A stretch of DNA of 64,000 nt from Coleofasciculaceae cyanobacterium (GTDB taxonomy: Bacteria; Cyanobacteriota; Cyanobacteriia; Cyanobacteriales; Xenococcaceae), in NCBI GenBank assembly GCA_036703275.1, contig DATNPK010000021.1, positions 53,038 through 117,037 of the forward strand, written 5' to 3'. How positions within the stretch are numbered: the stretch's first letter is position 1; each line of letters starts with the position of its first letter. The notes under the pieces are model-generated. The model saw only the letters and a list, made by a program, of their open reading frames with translations, had not been told where the DNA came from and made no database searches. Below are positions 8,902 to 18,411 of the stretch, in pieces. The translations under genes were made by a program, and so were the position numbers.

Positions 8902-9321
8902 TCAATCGTAATCAACATTTTTTCTGGAAGTTTTTAACTGACTTCGTTTCGTTTTGCTGTCTAATCGTCTTGTTTTTGCACCTTTAGATGGCTTAGTTGG
9001 AAGTCTTTTCTTCTTTCTGACTAGTGCGCTGCTAATGAAGTCTTTCAGTCGTCTTAAGGCATCTTCTTTATTTTGATGCTGAGTACGAAACTGCTGCGCT
9101 TTAATTATAATTATTCCATCTTTGGTAATTTGAGACTGATTGAGTTTTTTTAACAGCTTTTCTTGGTAAAATTCAGGCAAGGATGATGCTCTAACATCAA
9201 AGCGCAAATGTATAGCGGTAGATACTTTATTAACATTTTGACCACCAGCCCCTTGAGAACGAACGGCTTTTATGTCTATCTCCTGACTAGGAATAATAAT
9301 TTGTTCGGAAATTTTCAACAT
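8902..9321 (-). CDS. arfB: Ribosome rescue hydrolase ArfB (YaeJ type)
   Basis: The 139-residue protein has a release-factor-like domain with the catalytic GGQ motif (Gly26-Gly27-Gln28, in SQGAGGQNVNKVST) and a highly basic C-terminal tail (from about 103). It lacks the codon-recognition domains of RF1 and RF2. This is the ArfB design: the tail enters the empty mRNA channel of a stalled ribosome and the GGQ loop hydrolyses the peptidyl-tRNA. Length fits the family. It sits 5 bases downstream of the HAD-type gene on the same strand, suggesting co-transcription. Confidence 0.92.
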   Translation of the reverse strand: MLKISEQIIIPSQEIDIKAVRSQGAGGQNVNKVSTAIHLRFDVRASSLPEFYQEKLLKKLNQSQITKDGIIIIKAQQFRTQHQNKEDALRRLKDFISSALVRKKKRLPTKPSKGAKTRRLDSKTKRSQLKTSRKNVDYD

Positions 9322-9326
9322 TCTGG

Positions 9327-10010
9327 TTATTTAGCTTGAGACAAAACTCGATCTACTCGGTCAAGCTCGATTTCCATAAAGTCATCTACTGTCCAATTAG
9401 CCTGACGCTGCAACATATGCAGCGGATAAATATTAGATATTCCCACCACCTGTATCTTAGCTCGTTTGGCTGCTTCGATTCCGACAGGGTTATCTTCAAT
9501 TGCCAAACACTCTGAAGGCTTTAAATTAAGATTTTTAGCTGCTAATAAATAGGGTTCGGGTTCGGGTTTACTGGCGGCTAAATCGTCTCCTGCAATAATT
9601 AAATCGAAATATTGAGTAAGTTCGGCTTTCTCCAAAATATATTCAACTTGAGAACGATTTGTACCTGTTACCAACCCAACGGCGATGTTTTGCTCTTTTA
9701 ACTGAGTCAAAAATTCAGCTACATGGGGGGCTAGAGGTAATTGGGCTAAGGAGTCAATCTTTTGTCGATATCCTCGATCTTTGGTTTGAAGCAATTTATC
9801 AATATATTCGTCGGGTAAAATACGACCGCGTTTAGCTAAAATATCTTTTAAGCAGGCGCGATCGCTTCTACCTCGGCAATATTGAGTATATTCGTCTTCG
9901 TCTGCTCGCAAATTTTCACTGAGTAGTATATCTGCTACTAACTCTTGCTTAATCGCCTCATCATCAATAATTACACCAGTAAAATCCAAGAAAACTGCTT
10001 TCAGACTCAT
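9327..10010 (-). CDS. HAD-like hydrolase of the phosphoglucomutase/phosphatase subgroup
   Basis: The 227-residue protein has the haloacid-dehalogenase fold with a helical cap after motif I. Motif I reads VFLDFTGVII: the nucleophile Asp9 is present, but the position two residues on, usually Asp as general acid/base in phosphatases, is Thr11. Motif II is GLVTGTNRS, motif III holds Lys in DDLAASKPEPEPYLLA, and motif IV is CLAIEDNPVGIEAAKRA. Small sugar phosphates are the likely substrates by family. The Thr may alter activity. It is followed within 5 bases by arfB and preceded by a methyltransferase gene 17 bases away, so three genes may form an operon. Confidence 0.8.
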   Translation of the reverse strand: MSLKAVFLDFTGVIIDDEAIKQELVADILLSENLRADEDEYTQYCRGRSDRACLKDILAKRGRILPDEYIDKLLQTKDRGYRQKIDSLAQLPLAPHVAEFLTQLKEQNIAVGLVTGTNRSQVEYILEKAELTQYFDLIIAGDDLAASKPEPEPYLLAAKNLNLKPSECLAIEDNPVGIEAAKRAKIQVVGISNIYPLHMLQRQANWTVDDFMEIELDRVDRVLSQAK

Positions 10011-10027
10011 ATATAAAATATCTCAAA

Positions 10028-10831
10028 CTAATTACTGCTCGATTTTACTCCTGTACTTAGCTGATTTGTCCAGCAAACGTCTTCGGTTAAGACTTGATTG
10101 AAACCTGCTTGACCCAACCAAGCATCAACGCTACCGGCAGCGTACTCTTTAATATAGGGTTCTTCAAATATATCTGTTAGCCAAATAGTATTGCGCAGAG
10201 TTTTTTGATGTCCATCCAGAATGATTACCTGTCCTCCTGGCTTCAGTAAACGATATGCTTCTTTTAATACCGCTTGGGATATAGAAGGAGGAGCCTCATG
10301 AAACAGTAGTGAAGCTGTTACAACATCAAATTCACCATCGGCAAACTCAGTTGCCTCAGCTATCCCGTGAACCCATTGAATATCTAATCCTGCTTGCTGT
10401 GCTTTGTATTGAGACATCACCAACATTTGCGGCGATAAATCTAAGCCAATGACATCTGCTTTAGGGAAAGCTTGCTTAAGCATCATGGTAGTTGAACCAG
10501 TGCCACAGCCAAGATCGAGTATTTTCTGGGGATTACAGGTAATCGCTTTGATTACCGCTTCTCTGTTCCAATCTTCGTTGGGAGGTAAGGCGTATTTAGT
10601 CACAGGATCGTAAGTTACTGCTGCGCCAGTAGTCAAATAACCACCCTTGATGCCATGAAAATTTTGGGAGCTATAATACTCAGGATAAATTAAACTAGGG
10701 TTGCTTAGGCGATCGCTCTGGGTATCCCAGTCGATCTTCTCCAAAAGTTCTTTTAACGCCTCGCGATCGACTAAAAACCCAAAGATGGGCTGGAGAAACT
10801 TTTCCCACAGAGTATCTTGACCAGTAGCCAT
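10028..10831 (-). CDS. Class I SAM-dependent methyltransferase
   Basis: The 267-residue protein has a Rossmann methyltransferase core: motif I LDLGCGTGSTTMML, a ribose-binding acidic end at VIGLDLSPQML, and the post-motif segments EFDVVTASLLFHEAPP and EAYRLLKPGGQVIILDGHQ. The closest general pattern is the UbiE/menaquinone-quinone type, but the substrate cannot be read. A similar, longer paralogue is encoded at 34419-35510; the two share the FHE(A/L)P motif after strand 4, so they form a small family here. It likely begins a transcript with the HAD and arfB genes. Confidence 0.82.
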   Translation of the reverse strand: MATGQDTLWEKFLQPIFGFLVDREALKELLEKIDWDTQSDRLSNPSLIYPEYYSSQNFHGIKGGYLTTGAAVTYDPVTKYALPPNEDWNREAVIKAITCNPQKILDLGCGTGSTTMMLKQAFPKADVIGLDLSPQMLVMSQYKAQQAGLDIQWVHGIAEATEFADGEFDVVTASLLFHEAPPSISQAVLKEAYRLLKPGGQVIILDGHQKTLRNTIWLTDIFEEPYIKEYAAGSVDAWLGQAGFNQVLTEDVCWTNQLSTGVKSSSN

Positions 10832-10924
10832 AAATTTAATAATAAATAAAACTTATAAAACTTTATACTTACTAGTCTAAGCAATTATTCTTAGTTTTGC
10901 TTGTCGCATTAAGTATTTTAGATG

Positions 10925-11221
10925 TCAATCATTAAAGATTGATAACCTAAAGTTAGTCTTATCTCGTTTACCAAAGTGTTCTCCTGAACAATCCTGCCAA
11001 TATTCTGGTAAATCGGCGACGCGATCGCAATTAGAAAATCTGGCAGTAGTTAATGGTACAAAACTGCTGTAAGAAAAGTTACCCGAACCACTATTAGTTT
11101 CATAGCAATACACATTAACGTCAGGACATTTTGAAAAATGCTACTTGCTACTAATGAAGCCGATAATCTATGTCCTAACTTAACTTGGTAAAGCTATAGC
11201 AGCAATTATTGGCTTAATCAT
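10925..11221 (-). pseudogene. Possible remnant of a small secreted protein gene
   Basis: An open stretch at 10925-11113 encodes 62 residues with several cysteines (YCYE, NCDR, DCSG), but its only start is GTG inside what looks like continuing coding sequence (CPDVNVYCYE). Reading upstream in the same frame reaches ATG at 11219-11221 and a signal-peptide-like start MIKPIIAAIALPS, separated from the rest by three in-frame stops. I infer a decayed gene for a small exported protein; it could also be chance. Confidence 0.3.
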
Positions 11222-11245
11222 TGGCTTAATTTGATATTTCTCAGG

Positions 11246-12661
11246 CTAATTTTTAGCCCAAGTAAAATGAAATGTAGTTCCTTGATTTGGTTGCGATTCT
11301 AGCCAAATTTTTTCACCTTGATTGTCAATAATTCTTTTGACTATAGATAAACCAATACCAGTGTTCTCTGTTTTATCTTTAGTAGTTAAAGTTTGAAAAA
11401 TTATAAAGATTTTTTCTTGATGTTCTGGAGCAATACCAACTCCATCATCTGCTACAGAAAACTGATAATATTCTGGGTTTTCTAGGACAGAAATAGTTAT
11501 TAAACCATCTTGGCGATGATGATGCTTAATAGCATTGCTAATCAGATTACTAAACACCTGCTGTAAGGGTAGAGCTTTGGTTTCTATAGTTGGCATTTTG
11601 CCATTAATTTTAACCACCAAGTCAGGTCGAGGGGCAAGAGAATCAATAATTTCGTCTAATAGTTTTTGGACATCAACTATCGTTTTTTGACTATTGACTC
11701 TCCCGGCACGAGAATATTCTAATAATCCGTCAATAAAACTAGTCATGCGTTGAACGCGACTACGTATAAGAATCAAATGTTTACTCGTGTTTTCATCTAA
11801 TTTATCTTGTAAATCTTCTTCTAACCATTCTGATAAATTAGCGATCGCTCTTAAGGGTGCTTTGAGGTCGTGAGAAACTACATAAGCAAATTGATTTAAT
11901 TCTTGATTACGTTCTTCTAATAACTTATTAGCTAAAGATAAATTTTGATTAGTTTGGCTAATTTCTTGCGCTTTCTTTTCTAATTCGGTTTCGGATTGAT
12001 AATAAAGCCTCATTGCTAGCCAATAACTCAATACTCCACTAACAATAGTTATACCGAGAAAAATATTATTGACTTGTTCAATTTGAGCGATTTTTTGTTG
12101 CCGAAGATTTAGTAACCTCCATTCTTCGTCTTTAAAAACATCTATTGAGTTTCTCAAGCGATCCATTTCGGCTTTACCTTGGCTGTATATTTTAATTAAC
12201 TGCGAATTGTTTTCTAACTGTGGATCTGATTTTAAAATGTTTAAGCTTTGTGCCAGTGAATTTAAAGTGGTTTGTATATTTTGTTCGAGCTTTTGTAAAT
12301 TCTGCTGCTGTCGCTTATTGTCTGAGATTAATATTTCTAACTGTTCAAGATAAACAGGTATTTCTTGAGTAGCTTGATTATATGGCTCTAAAAACTCAGT
12401 TTGTCGGGTAAGAGCATAGCCACGTAAACCCGTTTCTGCATTGATGGCAAATTGCAGCAAAACATTACTGTCGTTAATCACTTGTTGAGTATGGTTAATC
12501 CACCAATAAGCGTTACCTTTTGCCTGTCGCGACCAAGTCCAACCAACCATCGCTGGTATAATTGAGACTATAGGAATCGCGATAATAATTGCTCTACGAT
12601 ATTTTGTAGGGACTCTAGACCAAAATCGATTCCATTTAAACTCTTTGGCAAATATGGACAT
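11246..12661 (-). CDS. Membrane sensor histidine kinase, CHASE3-like sensor
   Basis: The 471-residue protein has a membrane segment at about 23-45, an extracytoplasmic helical domain of CHASE3 type (about 50-195, with the characteristic NAETGLRGYALTRQTEFLEPY), a second membrane segment (about 198-220), a coiled coil (225-255) and the kinase core. The H-box is VSHDLKAPLRAI with phospho-accepting His264. The ATP-binding domain shows N (FSNLISNAIKH), G1 (DDGVGIAPEH) and G2 (GIGLSIVKRI) boxes. The kinase core resembles the phytochrome-like kinases of cyanobacteria. No response regulator gene is adjacent, so the partner is unknown. Confidence 0.88.
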   Translation of the reverse strand: MSIFAKEFKWNRFWSRVPTKYRRAIIIAIPIVSIIPAMVGWTWSRQAKGNAYWWINHTQQVINDSNVLLQFAINAETGLRGYALTRQTEFLEPYNQATQEIPVYLEQLEILISDNKRQQQNLQKLEQNIQTTLNSLAQSLNILKSDPQLENNSQLIKIYSQGKAEMDRLRNSIDVFKDEEWRLLNLRQQKIAQIEQVNNIFLGITIVSGVLSYWLAMRLYYQSETELEKKAQEISQTNQNLSLANKLLEERNQELNQFAYVVSHDLKAPLRAIANLSEWLEEDLQDKLDENTSKHLILIRSRVQRMTSFIDGLLEYSRAGRVNSQKTIVDVQKLLDEIIDSLAPRPDLVVKINGKMPTIETKALPLQQVFSNLISNAIKHHHRQDGLITISVLENPEYYQFSVADDGVGIAPEHQEKIFIIFQTLTTKDKTENTGIGLSIVKRIIDNQGEKIWLESQPNQGTTFHFTWAKN

Positions 12662-13089
12662 GTTTTAATTGTCAAAGAAGAAAGGCGATAAGTATAACTA
12701 ATGTTTTTATTATGCTTTAATTATAGCTTTCCATCATTTTTAGTGCAAGTTTTTAGGTTCAAAACAGCGGAAGCAGGGACAAGATCTTTATTTCTAATCA
12801 GTATTTATAACCAAGAAATATGCAATTAAATACAATTAATATGCACATCAGCTTGGCAATTCATAATAATAGAATTGACTCTTTTTGATTTTATTAATTT
12901 TAGTCTAAAATTACAGGCGATCGCCGACAGAAAAGATGAGCTGAATAATAACAAAACCCGAGTTGAAATCAATATTTTTGCTTAATTACTTTCATGGCGT
13001 TACAAAACAGGTAATGTTTATGTAAGAGAAAATAAAAAATAAAATGTTCTTAATGTAGCTTAACTAAAACTTTTAAACAACAAAACCTC
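12662..13089. other. Gene-free divergent intergenic region
   Basis: This 428-base AT-rich stretch lies between the divergent histidine kinase and DUF3611 genes and must hold both promoters. One HIP1-like site lies near 12920. I see no strong inverted repeat and no coding sequence. Confidence 0.5.
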
Positions 13090-13671
13090 ATGTATGAACC
13101 AGCAGAATCAGATCAATCAAATCATTTGCCTAGTAAACGTAAGTTTGCTCAAACTTTTCGCATATTAAGCCGTATTAGCTATTGGATTCACCTAATTTTA
13201 GGTGCTATATCAGGACTTACACTGTTGCTGGTAACTTTTAGTCGTAATACTACTCAAAGTGCTAGTTTAGGAGGTGGAGTAGGCATCTTTATTGCCATGT
13301 TTAGCCTGATTGCTTTAGGATTTAGAGTTTATTGGGACTGGCGTTATAATCAGCTAGCTAAAAAGTTGCAACGAGTCGAGACTGATGCGCAACCAACTAG
13401 AATCGAAATTATTAAAGTACTGCGAATTGGTTTACTAGTAAGTTCTATTGGACTACTTTTAGCGCTTATCGCCTCAGAAATTAGCTTGATCTCTCTAATA
13501 GCAAAAGCGATCGCCAAACCCCAAGGAGTTGCTGTCTATGAACGAGAACAGGTGGTTAGAATCGCTGACTTGCTGTTGAATCTGGCGCAGTTTAATATTT
13601 TGGGCGCGCATTTCTTTGGTAGTGCCAACTCGTTAGGATTGCTTAGCTGGATTTCCAAAGAAGAGGTTTAA
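13090..13671 (+). CDS. DUF3611 family membrane protein
   Basis: The 193-residue protein has about four membrane segments (roughly 31-50, 62-83, 114-135 and 165-185) and the N-terminal pattern FAQTFRILSRISYWIHLILG that marks DUF3611, a family shared by cyanobacteria and chloroplasts. Between segments two and three is a basic cytosolic loop (RVYWDWRYNQLAKKLQR). Its biochemical role is not established. The small Gly-rich stretch in segment two and the conserved placement of Arg and Asp suggest a packing or transport role, which is speculation. It is transcribed alone, divergent from the kinase gene. Confidence 0.75.
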   Translation: MYEPAESDQSNHLPSKRKFAQTFRILSRISYWIHLILGAISGLTLLLVTFSRNTTQSASLGGGVGIFIAMFSLIALGFRVYWDWRYNQLAKKLQRVETDAQPTRIEIIKVLRIGLLVSSIGLLLALIASEISLISLIAKAIAKPQGVAVYEREQVVRIADLLLNLAQFNILGAHFFGSANSLGLLSWISKEEV

Positions 13672-13838
13672 ATAATTCTCTTGATTTGTGTTGCTTTATC
13701 GGTTGGCAAACAAGGGTCAAGGCAGGTAGTTTCTTGCCCGTACAAAAGTCATTCTATCTAATAAACTAAGCATAAATTCAAATTTTTCCAGTGGCTAAAA
13801 ATCAGCAAAGCCCATTTAGGCAAGAAGAATCTCTTTGT

Positions 13839-14228
13839 TCAATCATTAATATAGTCGTATTTGTAGAGGCGTTTTTCGTGGAAAAAGGAATGTCCATCTT
13901 TGCTACCAGCTTGAACCTCAACTAAACCATGAGAATGTCTTAGGTGCTGATGATAAAATTGGTGTTGAAAATGTCTTTCATATCTATGAAATTCTTGATG
14001 CTGAGAGTATTCCCTTTCTCTAGGGTAAATTTTTTGTCGCTCATATGAATCAGCAACACTACGGTTACACTCCCAATCCCAATCGTCTTGAGGAGTTCGA
14101 TCAAAGTGCCGCTCATTGAACCGATTTGTGACAACTTTAGTAGCAGCGTCTCTTAAAAATCCAGAGATAAAGAAAACTATAATCAAGCTACTAAAAGCCA
14201 ATAATCTTTGATTTACTTTATTATTCAT
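13839..14228 (-). CDS. Hypothetical anchored protein with His/Arg-rich tail
   Basis: The 129-residue frame starts with a basic then hydrophobic segment (about 6-26, LLAFSSLIIVFFISGF) that would act as a signal anchor. A polar region follows that is very rich in His, Arg, Tyr and Phe (about 70-115, with repeated HQHF-like clusters). Such a tail could bind metal, but nothing shows this directly. A shorter frame at 13940-14134 on the same strand overlaps it and is the weaker candidate. I do not recognise the family, and the coding status is uncertain. Confidence 0.4.
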   Translation of the reverse strand: MNNKVNQRLLAFSSLIIVFFISGFLRDAATKVVTNRFNERHFDRTPQDDWDWECNRSVADSYERQKIYPREREYSQHQEFHRYERHFQHQFYHQHLRHSHGLVEVQAGSKDGHSFFHEKRLYKYDYIND

Positions 14229-14366
14229 GGCTCAACTATGGGGTCATTAAATTTACAGATTGATCGACTGAATACTGTTAGCCTATAAGCTATAGAACGC
14301 CAGGAGACAACCTTAATCTAGCGTTTTTTGGAAGATCTTGCCACGAGCCATTATAATTCTGGAACA

Positions 14367-15305
14367 ATGAAAAATAAAGGCGATCGCGCTTCTATACCTT
14401 ACAAAGATCGTCGTGCTGGTAAATTTCGGATTGATTTTCGTCAGGGACGTTATGAATTTCCTCATCGAGATGCTTGGTATACTTACTGGCAAGAACCTTA
14501 CTATTTACTGCTAACTATTCCCTGGTGGGGATTTTTTGTGCTTAGTGTCTTATCGTATATCGCGGTAAATGCTCTTTTTGCCGTTGGCTATTTACTAGGA
14601 GGAAACTGTATCGAGAATGCTGCATCTGGTTCATTTAGCGATGCTTTCTTCTTTAGCGTCCAGACTTTAGCTTCAATTGGTTATGGCGCGATGTATCCCA
14701 CTACTACCTATGCCAATATCCTCGTCACAATTGAGGCATTTGTGGGAGTAGTAGGAATTGCCATGATTACAGGACTAGCATTTACCAAGTTTTCCCAGCC
14801 TACAGCCAAGGTAATGTTTAGCCAAGTAGCAACTATTTCTCAATATAACGGTATTCCCACGCTAATGTTGAGGACAGCCAACAAACGTCGCAATCAAATT
14901 ATTGAGGCGCAAATACGAGTTTATTTAATGCGGGATGAAATTAGTGCCGAAGGCAAACATATGCGTCGGTTTCACTTGCTCAAATTATTACGCAATCAAA
15001 CACCAAGATTTACTCTCAGTTGGACAGTAATGCACCCAATTAATCAAAATAGTCCCCTGTGGGGTGCAACTCCAGAATCTTTAGCTCAAACTAAAGCGAT
15101 GTTGATAGTATCTTTAAGCGGAATAGACGAAACCGTATCTCAGCCTCTTCATGCACCTTACTATTATGGTGCGAATGATATTTTATGGCATCATCGCTTT
15201 GCCGATGTGATTCATCCGACTCCTGAAGGTCATTTTTACGTGGACTACAGCAATTTTCATGATGCAATTCCCATCGCCGATCGTGAAGAGGCAATTGGCA
15301 GCTAG
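14367..15305 (+). CDS. Inward-rectifier-type potassium channel (KirBac family)
   Basis: The protein has two membrane helices (roughly 47-70 and 115-140 counted from ATG 14367) flanking a pore helix and a selectivity filter SIGYG (103-107), where Kir channels usually have T(I/V)GYG. After it comes a large cytosolic immunoglobulin-like domain of about 170 residues, as in KirBac channels. The N-terminal KDRRAGKFRIDFRQGRYEF segment resembles the slide-helix entry region. It should form a tetrameric K+ channel in the plasma membrane. The frame opens further upstream at TTG 14328, but ATG 14367 gives a start more usual for the family. No neighbouring transport genes hint at a specific role. Confidence 0.85.
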   Translation: MKNKGDRASIPYKDRRAGKFRIDFRQGRYEFPHRDAWYTYWQEPYYLLLTIPWWGFFVLSVLSYIAVNALFAVGYLLGGNCIENAASGSFSDAFFFSVQTLASIGYGAMYPTTTYANILVTIEAFVGVVGIAMITGLAFTKFSQPTAKVMFSQVATISQYNGIPTLMLRTANKRRNQIIEAQIRVYLMRDEISAEGKHMRRFHLLKLLRNQTPRFTLSWTVMHPINQNSPLWGATPESLAQTKAMLIVSLSGIDETVSQPLHAPYYYGANDILWHHRFADVIHPTPEGHFYVDYSNFHDAIPIADREEAIGS

Positions 15306-15391
15306 GGCTTGTCATCAATTAGAAAAAAGCGCGATCGCTGTAACTAATAACCGCATAAACCAGTACGTTCTTATTTCTGTCAAACGCGCCT

Positions 15392-16588
15392 TTAACAGCT
15401 TTGACACCAGGATTTAATCGACTTTTTAAAGCCAAAAAAGATTAAAGCAACCACTAGTAAAGCAACTCCTGTAAAAATATAAGTGTTATCCAATCCTACC
15501 GAGTTAGTTACAGGTTGGGAAACAACGGGAGATAAAAATTGCCCCAAGAAAAAGAAAGTAGTCAAGCCGCCCAAAGCCCTACCCCGAAGCGAGTCAGGAA
15601 TAATACTAGCAAGCCAGACGTTAAGATTGGGCATCAATAAGCCAAAGCCCAAACCTGCAACAATTAAGCCAAGCAAAACCAGGTTATAGCTACCAGCAAA
15701 ACCAATAATTACATAACCCATAGCTGCGATCGCAAAAGCAGCAACTACAATACTGACAAAGCCCAAACGCTGTTTAATCGAGCCATATCTCAAAGATGCA
15801 ATCGAACTAGCTAGGGTAAAAGCTGCGATCGCCAAACCCGAAGCAGAAGCACTAGCATTACTCAAATTTTTGAGATAAAACGGCAGCTGTACGGGAATAA
15901 GATAAAATGCCACCATATAAAATAAAGCCACACCATAGATCATTGCCAATACGCCGATAGGCATATTAGATTGATTGACTTTCAACGAATCTTTATTTTG
16001 ATTATTTACCTGGCGATTTGGTTCAAAAAGCGTAGTTGCGATCGCCAGCATAATCGGCCAAGCTGACCAATAAATCAAAAAAGGAAAACGCCAGTTAAGA
16101 TCGGCAATAAAGCCACCGACAGAAAGAAACACCACTCCTCCTAAACCCATAAAGGCTGCCTGCAACCCCATAAAGTCAGCTCTTTTTTGTCCCAGATAAT
16201 AATCGGCAATTAAAGTCGTAACTCCTGTCATGATTCCTGCTACGGCTAAACCCAGCAAGGCACGACCAATTAAGATAGTCCAGAGAGAATTTAAGACAAA
16301 TCCCGAAGCACCAGCTATTCCATATATTAAAGTTGAAGCAATTAGTAATGGTTTGCGTCCGATGCGATCGACCAATTGACCTGCAAACAACCCGCCAAAG
16401 GCAATAAACAAAGCTGGAAGAGTTAGCACTAAACGAACTAAAAGTTCAGAATTTTCTACAACAGCAAAATACTCCTGCATCGCAGGCAGAGATGGAGCAA
16501 TAGTAGCTCCCGACATTACTGTGAGAGTGCTAGTTAATAGTAGAGTAGCCTTAATAATCACAGAAGCAGAATTAATATTTTTAGGCAT
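15392..16588 (-). CDS. MFS efflux transporter
   Basis: The 398-residue protein has the twelve-helix pattern of the major facilitator superfamily. The loop between helices 2 and 3 has the signature GQLVDRIGRKPLL (about 74-86), and helix 5 has an antiporter-like Gly-rich motif (AAFMGLGGVVFLSVGG). This resembles the drug:H+ antiporter group, but the substrate cannot be deduced. N-terminal residues 10-30 form the first helix rather than a cleaved signal. A central loop of about 30 residues (after EPNRQ) divides the two halves. It is a single-gene unit. Confidence 0.85.
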   Translation of the reverse strand: MPKNINSASVIIKATLLLTSTLTVMSGATIAPSLPAMQEYFAVVENSELLVRLVLTLPALFIAFGGLFAGQLVDRIGRKPLLIASTLIYGIAGASGFVLNSLWTILIGRALLGLAVAGIMTGVTTLIADYYLGQKRADFMGLQAAFMGLGGVVFLSVGGFIADLNWRFPFLIYWSAWPIMLAIATTLFEPNRQVNNQNKDSLKVNQSNMPIGVLAMIYGVALFYMVAFYLIPVQLPFYLKNLSNASASASGLAIAAFTLASSIASLRYGSIKQRLGFVSIVVAAFAIAAMGYVIIGFAGSYNLVLLGLIVAGLGFGLLMPNLNVWLASIIPDSLRGRALGGLTTFFFLGQFLSPVVSQPVTNSVGLDNTYIFTGVALLVVALIFFGFKKSIKSWCQSC

Positions 16589-16919
16589 CAGTTAATTTTA
16601 ATTTGGGCGAATGGGCGATAATTTGCTTCAAAAAAGCTAAACTGTATTGCTCAACCTTTATCTTGCCAAAAAGATCAATTTAAAAATGTATAACTTCAGT
16701 TAGATGTGCCATTTTCCCTAACAATCATTTAATAAACTATATTTGCTGTTTCAAGATATTCAGAAACAACAATGTTTAATATTTAATCAACAACATCAAT
16801 TTAAAAAAATTTAAAACCCGCTTAAGCCATAAAAGCCAGATTCCCATCCTCAACCAAACTGATGATCTTTCAGTTATCTCTTATTCATAGCCAACTTAAA
16901 GAGCGTATTTTATTATCTT
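16589..16919. other. Divergent intergenic region
   Basis: The 331 bases between the MFS and phospholipase D-type genes, which diverge, are AT-rich. I see no gene, no strong hairpin and no recognisable operator. Confidence 0.45.
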
Positions 16920-18248
16920 ATGTCGACTTTTGTTGAATCTGCCTTATGGTGGCTGTTTATTGCCTTCTTAATCCTTAGCCTGATCATTTTTGTCGGTTTT
17001 TATCTGCGGGGTGTATTTCGCGATCGCATTGCCTATAAAGTTAAGCACGCACCCAAACCAGACGATCCCCAGTTTCCCTTGATCCTAGCTAGTATTACCA
17101 ACTCATTTATCACCGATGGTATAGTCACTGATTTTTGGAATGAAGCCAGTGCAATTCAACAGGCTCGCTTAGATGCAATCAGTCAGGCAAAACGGACAAT
17201 CGATTTTGAAACCTTTTTTATGACTCCTGGCAAAAGAGCCGATGATTTTGCTGTTGCTCTAGCTGAAAGAGCTTCGGCCGGTGTGGAAATACGCTTGATT
17301 ATAGACCATTATGGTAGCAAAGATATGTCAGATCAATACTGGCGACGTTTACGGGGTGCAGGAATAAAAGTCTCGTTGTTCAATTCCTTTAAGTGGCGCG
17401 CCCCTTTAGATTATGCTGGGCGTACTCACCGTAAACTCTTGCTAATTGATGGCAAATTTGGCTTGGTAGGCGGTGCGGGTATTTCCGATCTCTGGGATGG
17501 AGTCGAAAAAGACGACGATACCCAGCCTTGGTTAGATGTCGAAATGCGTTTAGAAGGTAAAATCATCGCTATTTTGGCAGGAGTATTTTCACAACACTGG
17601 ACTTTTGGCAATGGTACAGCAGATTTAAGTCAGCTAAAGTTTCAAACTTTTAAGAGTGCTGGGGATAAATTGCAGCAAGAGCAAGATCGACAACATTTGA
17701 TGCTAGTAATACCTGGTGCTAACCCGAGAATCAGCTTCTCTCCAATTCAAGCTTTTAAATACAACAGTATTATCTGCGCTAGAAAGCGTATTTGGCTAGC
17801 TAGCCCTTATTTTTTACCCGACCAAAATTCAATCGATATTTTGGTGGCAGCAAAACAAGATGGTGTAGATGTTCGCATACTTACTACCAGCGATCGTAGT
17901 GATAAGAAACTTGTTTACTATGCTTCTTATGAACACTATGACAAGTTGCTTCAAGGTAATGTCGAAATTTATGAATATCAGCCCAGTATGACCCATGCCA
18001 AGTTGCTGTTGATTGATGATATTTGGGCAACTACAGGTAGTGCCAACTTTGACCCTCGCAGCTTTATCCACAATGAGGAACTAGATATATGCACTGCCCA
18101 ACCAAAGTTAATCGAAGGCATTAAAAATACTTTTGAAAAAGGCTTTGCTCAAAGTAAACGTGTAACTTATGCAGAGTGGAAAAAGCGATCCCTATTTAAA
18201 CACCGTATTGTAGGTAATGTGGTTGATTTCTTCGAGCGGCAACTATAA
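16920..18248 (+). CDS. Phospholipase D-family protein, cardiolipin-synthase-like
   Basis: The 442-residue protein has one N-terminal membrane anchor (about 10-30) and two HKD (HxKxxxxD) motifs: His170/Lys172/Asp177 in THRKLLLIDGKFGLVGG and His359/Lys361/Asp366 in THAKLLLIDDIW, followed by GSANFDPRSF. Both catalytic halves are intact. By family it would transfer phosphatidyl groups, most likely making cardiolipin from phosphatidylglycerol, or act as a phospholipase D. Two-transmembrane Cls proteins are usual, whereas this has one clear helix, so the exact substrate is open. The gene stands alone upstream of htpX. Confidence 0.85.
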   Translation: MSTFVESALWWLFIAFLILSLIIFVGFYLRGVFRDRIAYKVKHAPKPDDPQFPLILASITNSFITDGIVTDFWNEASAIQQARLDAISQAKRTIDFETFFMTPGKRADDFAVALAERASAGVEIRLIIDHYGSKDMSDQYWRRLRGAGIKVSLFNSFKWRAPLDYAGRTHRKLLLIDGKFGLVGGAGISDLWDGVEKDDDTQPWLDVEMRLEGKIIAILAGVFSQHWTFGNGTADLSQLKFQTFKSAGDKLQQEQDRQHLMLVIPGANPRISFSPIQAFKYNSIICARKRIWLASPYFLPDQNSIDILVAAKQDGVDVRILTTSDRSDKKLVYYASYEHYDKLLQGNVEIYEYQPSMTHAKLLLIDDIWATTGSANFDPRSFIHNEELDICTAQPKLIEGIKNTFEKGFAQSKRVTYAEWKKRSLFKHRIVGNVVDFFERQL

Positions 18249-18411
18249 ATTTTCTCTAGAACAATTTTTAGCTTTTAAAGAAGTGGAATAGAGTTTTGTT
18301 TTTTTGTCAATTTAGGCAATATATATAGCTAAAGCCAGATACATAGAAGCTGGCGGTTAATCTTTAATACATTTATCAAGAAAATTATTGAATCTAAGTT
18401 TATCAAATCTT

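Noticed and set aside
13940..14134. A 64-codon frame overlapping the His-rich protein gene
   Set aside because: It is nested in a longer frame on the same strand that has a plausible signal anchor; only one is likely real and neither is certain.
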